Origin: a virus
Virus record (IMG/VR): IMGVR_UViG_3300023184_003926
Location: 1 to 64,000 of that record
Reading direction: 5' to 3' (one strand)
Length of the DNA stretch: 64,000 bases
The position numbers and the translations under genes are program-made. Shown here piece by piece: positions 54,522-62,083 of the stretch (its first letter is position 1; every line of letters begins with the position of its first letter). The notes under the pieces were generated by a model, which saw nothing but the letters and a program-made list of their open reading frames with translations, searched no databases and was not told the DNA's origin.

Positions 54522-54956
54522 TTACTCCAGTGGTCCTAGTATTTCAAATCCGTCTATTTCACTCTTGTACAAGTGTGCTTGTTCAAGGTACAAGTACTTG
54601 AACCCTCGTGCTTTGTACATGGCACATTCTGCTTTCATTGTTTCTATACCCATGCGCAGTTTTGGATTGTGATAAGTCCAGGCAAACTGATCGCACAAGG
54701 CGTTGTGCTCGTCAAAGCGTCGGATCAGCGAGAATGCCACAAGTCGAGCTCGGTCATAGTATCCAATTACATCAGTCATGGGGTCAAGATATCGTGCATC
54801 AAATATGGGCATTACTGACGCAAAGTGTTTGTAAGTGCAGTAAGTTTTATAGATGGCATTCAACGCAGGGATGTCTGGCTTGGGCATGTACATGCATTCC
54901 ACATTGATTTTATAATTGGTTTGACTTAGATCTATTCTTGCAAACTGGTAACTCAT
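54522..54956 (-). CDS. GNAT-fold protein, aminoacyl-transferase-like (144 aa)
   Basis: Segments DVIGYYDRARLVAFSLIRRF, FAWTYHNPKLRMGIETMKAE and YKARGFKYLYLEQAHLYKSE follow the GNAT acyltransferase order: strand 4, the lG...m...e acceptor helix, and the kyLYLg strand. They most resemble the C-terminal lobe of leucyl/arginyl-tRNA-protein transferases (lG..tm..ei..A...g..YvYLG). Only this one lobe is present. Function is unknown; it may be a small acetyl- or aminoacyltransferase. It overlaps the 168-aa gene by 4 bases and is closely followed by the DUF6614-like gene. Confidence 0.55.
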   Translation of the reverse strand: MSYQFARIDLSQTNYKINVECMYMPKPDIPALNAIYKTYCTYKHFASVMPIFDARYLDPMTDVIGYYDRARLVAFSLIRRFDEHNALCDQFAWTYHNPKLRMGIETMKAECAMYKARGFKYLYLEQAHLYKSEIDGFEILGPLE

Positions 54957-55459
54957 CTTGGATCCACTCTGTGTTTAAATAGACCAGTCAAATACTGTTC
55001 GGGCCAGGTATGATAAAAGCCTTTTGAGCCCATTTGCTGGGCAGCGGTGTTTAACTTGCTGAGACTCTGTACCAGCACCAATGCATACCGGCCTTGATTC
55101 ATTATGACTCCATTGACATCTTCTACATCAGCAGGGTGGTCTTCTAGGGCCAGCATGTCACGGGACAGTAAAATTTCTGTGTTTGCACTTTCTATTGCAC
55201 TGTGAAAACGCGAGTAAGGCCAGTCTTCTGGGTCGTATGCATACACAATGACTTCATACCGGCCCATGCCCCAACGGGCTCGATTGCGTAGATCAAAGTA
55301 AGGGTCGGCACCGGTTAGTACTTGTATAGTTTTGTTGAGTCGTGCTTGCCGTGCAAACGGACAAGGTGGCCAGCCGCCCAGGGCAGGATGCGGGACTTCT
55401 ACAAAGCGTTCACTCCATGCCAGTATATCAGCAGCAACAGTTTCTGTATTTAGAACCAT
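54953..55459 (-). CDS. Conserved unknown protein (168 aa)
   Basis: The N-terminus contains FVEVPHPALGGWPPCPFARQ, a striking P-rich CP-containing motif shared with uncharacterised phage and bacterial proteins as far as I recall. Later parts include WGMGRYEVIVYAYDPEDWPY and NGVIMNQGRYALVLVQSLSK. No catalytic family is recognised. It overlaps the small CTG-start gene upstream by 10 bases and the GNAT-like gene downstream by 4, so all are probably expressed with the gp26-like hub protein. Confidence 0.65.
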   Translation of the reverse strand: MVLNTETVAADILAWSERFVEVPHPALGGWPPCPFARQARLNKTIQVLTGADPYFDLRNRARWGMGRYEVIVYAYDPEDWPYSRFHSAIESANTEILLSRDMLALEDHPADVEDVNGVIMNQGRYALVLVQSLSKLNTAAQQMGSKGFYHTWPEQYLTGLFKHRVDPR

Positions 55460-55668
55460 GGTAAGTTGGTTTTCTTTGTGGTTTCAATATTATCTTTGGC
55501 CAAGGCATTGATCAATTCGCGCTCAACGTGACTCATGTTCATGACTTGATCATACGTGACACCGCCGCGCATGTACCATGTTAGGCGCAAACTCTGTTCT
55601 CGAATTTGATTAGCCTCCTTGTCTAACCGTTCAAGATACTTGCCTATCTGTTCAGGGGTTGAAGTCAG
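55450..55668 (-). CDS. Small tail-assembly-type protein (72 aa) with apparent CTG start
   Basis: Hand translation gives LTSTPEQIGKYLERLDKEAN, QIREQSLRLTWYMRGGVTYD, then VMNMSHVERELINALAKDNI and KTNLPWF. The pattern W.MRGG..Y......s..ER..i......N.e.TKK..LP.F is, from memory, a small conserved protein placed after gp26-like hub genes in T4-like phages. No ATG, GTG or TTG occurs between the upstream in-frame stop and the conserved part. The only near-cognate is CTG at 55668, which overlaps the previous TGA as CTGA just as other genes here use ATGA. The first ATG would lose about 32 residues. A sequencing or assembly error (A to C) is possible. Confidence 0.65.
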   Translation of the reverse strand: MTSTPEQIGKYLERLDKEANQIREQSLRLTWYMRGGVTYDQVMNMSHVERELINALAKDNIETTKKTNLPWF

Positions 55669-56507
55669 GAGGCGTGTTCGAAAAAATTAGTCATGTCCAG
55701 ATCCAGTGACTGGTCATATTCATGACTGCACGAGTTACATTTTAGATGCACTGGTTGTAGGTCACTGTCTTTGCGTAGTTCAATGATTTGATCTCGTATG
55801 GCATTGAACATGAGTCGATCACAGTTGTTTAGAAATTCTGCAATCATGTCATGATCATCCACAAATGTGTCAGGAGTTTTAATACCTGCAATGCTGGCCG
55901 CCAGGACTTCTATGGTGAGTTTTGTGATTTCACTCATGGCAGCATTTATTCTGGCAAGTTTTTCTTCTTCACTCAAGTCTGATCTTGTGATGCTGTTCAA
56001 CTGTTGTTGTTGTTCAAACTGCTTTTGACTGTGATGGTTTTGCAACTCGTAGCTGAGTGGGGCAAACACAATCTGCAAGTCGCCATGATCCAGCATTTTT
56101 TTATAGTCAGGAGTTTTGATTTTGTCCAGCACTGACCTCAGATCCAACAAATATTCTTCAGACTCATTACAAGCAGGACACAAGGATTCAATTTCAAGTT
56201 CGTGTCCATGGCTGGCAATTCTAATGGCAATCAACACTGTGTTGATATCAATGTTGGGCATGTGCCAGGCATTTTTGATTGCGGGTATACAGCTTTGTAC
56301 CACATTGACCACAGACTGCCCATTGAACAAGGCATCTGGTGTGCGATATGTGATTTCATCTATTGCAGTCATGGGATACACTGGAATTTCATGATTCTGC
56401 GGCATGTCCAAGCTGCCAGCTGGCCAATTGGCGCCGTCACTGGGCAATTTAATGTAGATAGCCGGTTGTCTAAAAAACTGGCGCAGCGGGTTGTTAGATT
56501 GGGTCAT
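55665..56507 (-). CDS. 26: gp26-like baseplate hub protein (280 aa)
   Basis: Start chosen at MTQSNNPLRQFF (AGG about 10 bases upstream); a longer reading to 56561 passes over the divergent late promoter. Blocks FRQPAIYIKLPSDGANWPAG, YPMTAIDEITYRTPDALFNG, VVNVVQSCIPAIKNAW and IDINTVLIAIRIASHGHELE match the gp26-type hub protein of T4-like aquatic phages. CPAC and CNSC pairs, about residues 130 and 262, could together bind a zinc ion. It would take part in baseplate hub assembly. The divergently transcribed tail paralogues begin 43 bases away. Confidence 0.72.
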   Translation of the reverse strand: MTQSNNPLRQFFRQPAIYIKLPSDGANWPAGSLDMPQNHEIPVYPMTAIDEITYRTPDALFNGQSVVNVVQSCIPAIKNAWHMPNIDINTVLIAIRIASHGHELEIESLCPACNESEEYLLDLRSVLDKIKTPDYKKMLDHGDLQIVFAPLSYELQNHHSQKQFEQQQQLNSITRSDLSEEEKLARINAAMSEITKLTIEVLAASIAGIKTPDTFVDDHDMIAEFLNNCDRLMFNAIRDQIIELRKDSDLQPVHLKCNSCSHEYDQSLDLDMTNFFEHAS

Positions 56508-56516
56508 TTTGATACC

Positions 56517-56524
56517 TATAAATA
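56517..56524 (+). promoter_or_regulatory. Late promoter TATAAATA
   Basis: Exact late-promoter octamer on the plus strand, 25 bases before the ATG at 56550 of the first tail paralogue. It probably drives both paralogues and the portal. Its presence argues against a coding start at 56202. Confidence 0.78.
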
Positions 56525-56549
56525 TAGTTCTACTTATAGGTACTTTTGC

Positions 56550-59009
56550 ATGACCACACAAGAAGACGAATATGCCAGACTGCTGGCCCAGGCCAATTAC
56601 GAGTTAGCTGCCTACGGCCAAACAACTGAAGACACTCAGGACGCACTGGCAGATCACTCAAGTGGGGTCAAAGGCCTGAGCAAAGCCACAAAAGCAGCCT
56701 ACACCGGGGTCAAACAACTGGGCGATGCTGTGGGCAAAACAGCCTCGGCCATGTACGAAGGCAAACAGGGTGCTTCGGCCTACAATGGCGCATTGGACAG
56801 CATGAGCGATGCAGCCGGTTCGGCCAGCAAAGCCTTGTTCTTCTTTGGTGGCCCATTTGGCATGATAGCCGGAGCCATTGCGTTTTTGATTGGTGTTGCC
56901 ATCAAAGCCACCAAAGTGGTAAACGAACAGCTGGACAACAACTACAGCGCATACAAGGAACTCAGCAAATCTGGTGCTGCTGCTGGTGATGGCATGGAGG
57001 GTGCGTTTGCAGGCATACAAAAACTGCGCATGGATGTCAAGGACTTTAAAAAGTACGGTGATCTGATTGCAAACAATGCCAAAGAACTTGCAATATTTGG
57101 CGGTACTGTTGCTGGAGGACGTAAGAAATTTGAAGATGCCACCCAGGCGCTAGAGCCATATCGCAAAACTCTTTTAAAATTGGGCGAAGGGACTGAGCGA
57201 CAGGCTGAAGGGATGCTTGCTTTTATTGCGTCTGAAACACGCTACGGTCGTGCTCAAAACAAAAGAGACGTTGACATGGCTGCGTCATACGAGGCCTATG
57301 TAAAAGAACAAGACTTGTTGACCAAGATAACTGGTGTAGAACGATCAGAACGAGAATCTGCCCGGGCCGACGCATTAAAACAACAACAGTATGCATCCAA
57401 ACTACAAAGTTTAGAAAACAGTGGTCAGAAAGATGTGGCAGACAGATTCAAAGAAGTGAGCGAGATTTTAGCGTCAAATCCTGAATTGCGAAAAGCCTAT
57501 CAGGCCAGTATAACTGGTAATTTTACTGACGCTGAATCAAGAAAATTATTGAATTCCAGCAATGGCAAAATAATAGAATTGAATGCCAAACTGGCCAAAG
57601 GCACAATAACGGGAACAGAGTTTGTTAGTCAACTGAATTCTTCTATCAAAGACTTCAGTGATTCAACTGGTAACATGGCAGCGCAAACTGAACAAAACGA
57701 CAAGTTTGCTCTCACTTACGAGTCTCAGCTCAAAGCAAGAAATGATGTTGTTATAAGTCTTGTTGACAGAGAGAAAGCAGCCAAAGACGAGCAAGAAGGG
57801 CAATTAAAAAAACTAGACAAGCCAACAGAGAACATGATTGATGCTGAAATAGCCAACACCAATGCCATGTTGAACGCACAAAAAGCAGTGCAGGCAGCAG
57901 CACCAGCAGCATCAAAAGCCATGCTGACCATGGCCCAAGCAACCGAACAAGCATCAAGACGGGCGCTGGGGCTGGCCGAAGGCAAATGGTATGATTATTT
58001 TTTCAAACAGTCAGAAACGTCAGAAATGGGCAGTGAAGCAGACATGTATGGCGGCAGTGGTCCGGCAGTTCCCTACACACCACCAGCAAAACCCGCAGAA
58101 CAACCACCAGCAAAGCTACCAGCAAAACCCGCAGAACAACCACCAGCAAAACCTGCAGAAAAACCACCAGCAAAACCTGCAGAAAAACCACCAGCAACGC
58201 CCGCAGAACAACCACCAGCAACGCCCGCAGAACAACCACCTGCTGCGCCAGCGCCCAGCAAAGAACAAGTATCACAACGACAACTTGCAGAGCGCGGACT
58301 CAAAGTTAAAAAAGGAGATGTACAAGCCGAAAACGCATCATTGAGTACAAAGATGTTGGAAGTGGCACAACAAGTGCAAAGCAGTGTGCCGGGGTTTGCA
58401 TATTTTTCAGGATTCAACGACAAGTACCATCAAGAAAAATCTCCAGCCAGTCAACATACCAAAGGCCTGGCAGCAGATTTTACACTAACGTCTGCACCTG
58501 ATGAAGCCACAGGTAAGAAAATATCTAGCGACATCAAGGGCATGGGTGCATCCATGGTAATTGATGAATACAACCATCCCAGTTCCAAGGCCACTGCAGG
58601 ACACATACACTTTCAAGTGCCTGAGGCCAGAGCAGCTCTGGGTGGTGTGTTTCCAGCCAAGTCTGGTGGCACCCATGTGCTGTTGGCCGAAGGCGGGCAA
58701 GACGAAGCAGTGATTCCCATGAAGGACGGTGCTGTTCAAGTCAGCATGAAAAATCAAGGACCACTGTCCAATATGGCACATCCAGATATTGATGCCATGC
58801 TAGACGAAAAGTTTTCTAGCACTGTGTCTGCAGATATTCGAGAAGACTTACGTGCTGTGGTCATGGACATTGTGCGTCAACTGCAACCAGTCAGTACAAC
58901 CAGTTCAGGAATGTCACAAGCAGTATTGGAGCAATTGGATCAACTGATAGCATATCAGAAAGAAGCCAATGACATTGACAATCGCATGTTGGCTGTGGCC
59001 AGCAATTAA
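56550..59009 (+). CDS. Tape-measure-like tail protein with M15-type peptidase domain (819 aa)
   Basis: Start at MTTQEDEYARLLAQANYELA, behind the TATAAATA promoter. The N-terminal half is helical with a hydrophobic hairpin near residues 90-120 (FFFGGPFGMIAGAIAFLIGV), typical of tape-measure proteins. A Pro/Ala/Lys linker of repeated PAEQPPAKPAEK units covers about 510-570. The domain at about 610-695 has SQHTKGLAADFT and, later, HIHFQ, the S-x-H-x3-G-x-x-x-D and H-x-H metal motifs of M15/VanY-like peptidases. The C-terminus (EGGQDEAVIPMKDG) is tape-measure-like. It is paralogous to the next gene. Probably cleaves peptidoglycan cross-links during entry. Confidence 0.78.
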   Translation: MTTQEDEYARLLAQANYELAAYGQTTEDTQDALADHSSGVKGLSKATKAAYTGVKQLGDAVGKTASAMYEGKQGASAYNGALDSMSDAAGSASKALFFFGGPFGMIAGAIAFLIGVAIKATKVVNEQLDNNYSAYKELSKSGAAAGDGMEGAFAGIQKLRMDVKDFKKYGDLIANNAKELAIFGGTVAGGRKKFEDATQALEPYRKTLLKLGEGTERQAEGMLAFIASETRYGRAQNKRDVDMAASYEAYVKEQDLLTKITGVERSERESARADALKQQQYASKLQSLENSGQKDVADRFKEVSEILASNPELRKAYQASITGNFTDAESRKLLNSSNGKIIELNAKLAKGTITGTEFVSQLNSSIKDFSDSTGNMAAQTEQNDKFALTYESQLKARNDVVISLVDREKAAKDEQEGQLKKLDKPTENMIDAEIANTNAMLNAQKAVQAAAPAASKAMLTMAQATEQASRRALGLAEGKWYDYFFKQSETSEMGSEADMYGGSGPAVPYTPPAKPAEQPPAKLPAKPAEQPPAKPAEKPPAKPAEKPPATPAEQPPATPAEQPPAAPAPSKEQVSQRQLAERGLKVKKGDVQAENASLSTKMLEVAQQVQSSVPGFAYFSGFNDKYHQEKSPASQHTKGLAADFTLTSAPDEATGKKISSDIKGMGASMVIDEYNHPSSKATAGHIHFQVPEARAALGGVFPAKSGGTHVLLAEGGQDEAVIPMKDGAVQVSMKNQGPLSNMAHPDIDAMLDEKFSSTVSADIREDLRAVVMDIVRQLQPVSTTSSGMSQAVLEQLDQLIAYQKEANDIDNRMLAVASN
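58075..58255 (+). repeat. Direct repeats encoding a Pro/Ala/Lys linker
   Basis: Eight or so imperfect 24-base-class repeats (core CAGAACAACCACCAGCAA) encode alternating PAEQPPAK, PAEKPPAK and PAEQPPAT units between the helical part and the peptidase domain. They are in-frame coding repeats, not CRISPR. The same unit recurs in the next gene. Confidence 0.8.
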
Positions 59010-59022
59010 CCGGACTTGATGC

Positions 59023-62000
59023 ATGCAAGACGAACACGCACGATTACAAAATCAAATAAACGAAGAGCTTGCTAAGTTTGGCCGGCTGCTGCCGGACAGT
59101 GAACACAAACTTCAGGACGTAAACACCGGCATCAACAACTCACAACTGGCAATTGAACAAGCCATTGCAGCCTTGGGTGGGCTCAAAGATGCAGTGGGCA
59201 AAACTATTGTTTCAGCATACAAAGGTGCTCAAGGTGCTGAAGCCTTTGCTGGGGCTGCTGATGGTGTAGCCACCGCTGCAGACTCAGCCGGCGACATGTT
59301 GATCACCATGGGTGGCCCACTGGGAATTGTGGCTGGTATAGCAATGAAGATCGTGGGCAAACTTATAAAACTGTCCAAGGTGGTAGCAGAGCAAGCAGAA
59401 GCTGAGTTCAAAGGCTATCAGAAAATGTCACAGATAGGTGCTGTCACTGCCAAGGGACTAACTGGAGTTGCAGAAGGCGCACAAAAGATAGGTATTGGAG
59501 TTCAAGATCTCAATGCTTATTTTACTCAACTGCAAGCACACAGTAAAGATCTTGCCGGTCTAGGTGGCACAGTTGCACAAGGCAGAGAGAAATTTGAAGA
59601 CATCACCAAGGCCATGGAGCCTTACAGATTGCAGTTGTTACTGATCGGATCAGATCAAGAAGCACAAAATGAAGCAACACTAGACTACGTTTCAGAACTG
59701 TTTCAAAACAATCGCATACGTGGCAAAACTGACCAGCAGATTGCCGAAGGTGCAAAAGAAAAAATAATTTACGAACAAAAGTTGACCATGATGACTGGTA
59801 CAACTAGAAAAGAGCGAGAAGAAGCACGCCGCTCTGCACAGGCAGAAGGGAGATATGAAGCTAAACTCCGACAAATGGAACTTGCGGGTGATCAAGTTGG
59901 CGCTGATCGAGCAAGACGATTTAATGCTGCATTGGTATCAGTCAGTCCGGGTATAGCCGAAATGTATCGTCACAGTATCACTGGAAATCTTGACACTGAA
60001 AAGGCACAACAGTATAACAGAAATACCCTGGGCGAAGGCATTGCAATCAATGAAAAAGTGGCCAATGGCACCATGAGCGTTGAAGATGCAGTTACTAAAA
60101 TTACAGGAAAATTCAAACAAACAAACGATAACATAGGAGTACATTTGGGCATAATTGGCCGTGCTGAAGATTTGTTTGGAGCACAACAAACTCAAAACGA
60201 AGCTAGACTTCGTGCCGACCAAGACATAACAAAAGCATATAAAACAGCGTCAAATGAACTGATTGACATGGGGGCTGAAAACGGCAAAGCAAAAAGCAAG
60301 TTGTTACAAGACGCAGCCGAAACAAGATTGGCACAACAAAACACCATGTTGAATTTGCAAAAGACTGCGCAAGCGGCTGTGCCAGCAGTGACGTCGGCCA
60401 TGAATACCGTGGCACAAGGTTCTGAAAAAGCAACAGGAATAATCAACAAAACTTTCTTAAAATCTGACACTGATAAAATCAAAGCTGACGCCAAGGAAAA
60501 ATTTGATAACCTAGAAGCCAAGAAAAAAGCTGATGACACCGCAGCCCGAGCCGCTGCTGAAAAACAACAACAAGAAGAAGCCAAACGCCAACAAGATGCG
60601 GCTGCCGCTGCCAAGGCTGCACAAGAGAAGAAAAAAGCTGACGAAGCCGCAGCTCGAGTCGCATACGAAAAACAACAGCAAGAAGAGGCCAAACGCAGAC
60701 AAGACGCAGAAAAAGCAGCGGCAGAAGCCAAACGCAAACAAGAAGAGATCAAGCGGCAGCAAGAAGAAGCCAGACGCAAACAAGAAGAAGAAAAGAAAAA
60801 AGCGCCCCCAGCAAAACCTGCAAATCAACCTCCTTCGTCACCGACAGAAAAACCCCCAACAGCGCCAGCCAAGCCACCAGGTGGTGGCGCTGCACCTGCA
60901 GAACAACCTCCAGCAAAACCTGCAGAACAGCCACCAGCAAAGCCTGCAGAACAGCCACCAGCAAAGCCTGCAGAACAGCCACCAGCAAAGCCTGCAGAAC
61001 AGCCAGTGCCAGGCGGCACTGGGACTCCTAGTCGCCAGGGTAGAATTAAAAAACCCAAAGATGCCACAGTTGATCCAAACAGTCTGGCAGCAAGATTACA
61101 GGAACATGGATTTTCTCGAGCAGCCATTGCTAACATACTAGCACAGGTTCAAGGAGAATCAGGGTTTAGACCCAGATCTGAAGAAATTGCAAAATATTCA
61201 GCCAAAACGATGTTTAGCTTTTGGGGGCCCCCAGGCGCAGAAGGCGGGCAGCCAACAGATGGAAAGAACACTGTTAAGTTCAAAACGTTGGCAGAAGCGC
61301 AAAAAGTTCATGATGGAGATCCAGTCGTTCTTGGGGACTTACTGTACGGTGGTAGGTTTGGCAACGACAAACCAGGTGATGGTTTTAAATATCGTGGTCG
61401 CGGACTGATTGGCGTCACGTTCAAGGACAATTACAAATACTATGGAGATTACCTTGCAAAAGTAGGTTATCCAAAACAAGATTTACTTGCCAACCCTGAC
61501 CTGGTAAATGATCCAGAGATTAGCCAGCAATTAGTAGTTGCATTCTTTAAAGATAAAGATACTCAGTATGATCCCAAGAAAAAAGGTGGCGCCAAAAAAT
61601 ATGATCTTGAAGACTTGGCGTCTATTAGCAAGGCAGTGGGATTCGCTGGTGGCAAAAAAGAAGTTGAAAAAAGAGCACAGTTTGCCAAAGAATACTCAAA
61701 CGACTTAGAGCATGCCGCTAGTGGTGGTGTGTTCCAAGCTCGCGGCGCCAGTCGTCGGGGCAGCAGTCGATCACCATTTGAAATCATGCTCAAGGGCGGT
61801 GCTGTACCTGTAAACATTGTTGGTGGCATGATGGGCGATATGCCCCGGCCAGACAGCGCACCAAGTTCAGTCAAGTTAGGAACAAAAGTCACTAGAAGCA
61901 TTGCTGGAGAATTAAGAGCTGCGGCCCGAGAAGTTGTAATACAAATGCAATCAGAAATCAACACAGAAGTTGAAGAAGCCATTGTGTCTCGACTGGCACA

Positions 62001-62067
62001 ACTGGCACGGGCCAAACAAACAGCCAATTCCATAAATCAACGTTTGTTGCGCTCAAGCATGAACTAA
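59023..62067 (+). CDS. Tape-measure-like tail protein with GH19-type muramidase domain (1014 aa)
   Basis: The N-terminal 480 residues parallel the preceding protein (LKDAVGKT, GGPLGIVAGIAMKIVGKLIK, GGTVAQGREKFEDITKAMEP; the earlier copy has GGTVAGGRKKFEDATQALEP). A long Lys/Glu/Ala coiled-coil (about 480-600) and a PAEQPPAK linker follow. At about 687-892 are ILAQVQGESGF, KYRGRGLIGVTFKDNYKYYG and LLANPDLV, matching the GH19 lysozyme/chitinase fold used by endolysins (ESG catalytic Glu, YRGRGL...NY). The C-terminus resembles the copy's QK..N.I..R.L. It is expected to cut the glycan strands. It starts 13 bases after the first paralogue. Confidence 0.8.
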   Translation: MQDEHARLQNQINEELAKFGRLLPDSEHKLQDVNTGINNSQLAIEQAIAALGGLKDAVGKTIVSAYKGAQGAEAFAGAADGVATAADSAGDMLITMGGPLGIVAGIAMKIVGKLIKLSKVVAEQAEAEFKGYQKMSQIGAVTAKGLTGVAEGAQKIGIGVQDLNAYFTQLQAHSKDLAGLGGTVAQGREKFEDITKAMEPYRLQLLLIGSDQEAQNEATLDYVSELFQNNRIRGKTDQQIAEGAKEKIIYEQKLTMMTGTTRKEREEARRSAQAEGRYEAKLRQMELAGDQVGADRARRFNAALVSVSPGIAEMYRHSITGNLDTEKAQQYNRNTLGEGIAINEKVANGTMSVEDAVTKITGKFKQTNDNIGVHLGIIGRAEDLFGAQQTQNEARLRADQDITKAYKTASNELIDMGAENGKAKSKLLQDAAETRLAQQNTMLNLQKTAQAAVPAVTSAMNTVAQGSEKATGIINKTFLKSDTDKIKADAKEKFDNLEAKKKADDTAARAAAEKQQQEEAKRQQDAAAAAKAAQEKKKADEAAARVAYEKQQQEEAKRRQDAEKAAAEAKRKQEEIKRQQEEARRKQEEEKKKAPPAKPANQPPSSPTEKPPTAPAKPPGGGAAPAEQPPAKPAEQPPAKPAEQPPAKPAEQPPAKPAEQPVPGGTGTPSRQGRIKKPKDATVDPNSLAARLQEHGFSRAAIANILAQVQGESGFRPRSEEIAKYSAKTMFSFWGPPGAEGGQPTDGKNTVKFKTLAEAQKVHDGDPVVLGDLLYGGRFGNDKPGDGFKYRGRGLIGVTFKDNYKYYGDYLAKVGYPKQDLLANPDLVNDPEISQQLVVAFFKDKDTQYDPKKKGGAKKYDLEDLASISKAVGFAGGKKEVEKRAQFAKEYSNDLEHAASGGVFQARGASRRGSSRSPFEIMLKGGAVPVNIVGGMMGDMPRPDSAPSSVKLGTKVTRSIAGELRAAAREVVIQMQSEINTEVEEAIVSRLAQLARAKQTANSINQRLLRSSMN
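60890..61008 (+). repeat. Direct repeats encoding a PAEQPPAK linker
   Basis: About five near-identical 24-base units (core GCAGAACAGCCACCAGCAAA) encode PAEQPPAK. They precede the GH19-type domain, mirroring the linker of the neighbouring paralogue. They are more uniform than in the first gene, so probably recently expanded. Confidence 0.82.
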
Positions 62068-62083
62068 CGGTAAATAACACACT

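Noticed and set aside
56202-56549. Upstream extension of the first tail paralogue (116 extra codons)
   Set aside because: It runs antisense through the gp26-like gene and across the TATAAATA late promoter. The ATG at 56550 gives a sensible N-terminus.
58075-58255. CRISPR-like regular repeats
   Set aside because: Repeats are contiguous, in frame and encode a Pro/Ala/Lys linker; there are no unique spacers.
60533-61141. 202-codon frame in another phase over the second tail paralogue
   Set aside because: It is a by-product of low-complexity Lys/Gln/Pro coding sequence and has no independent start signal.
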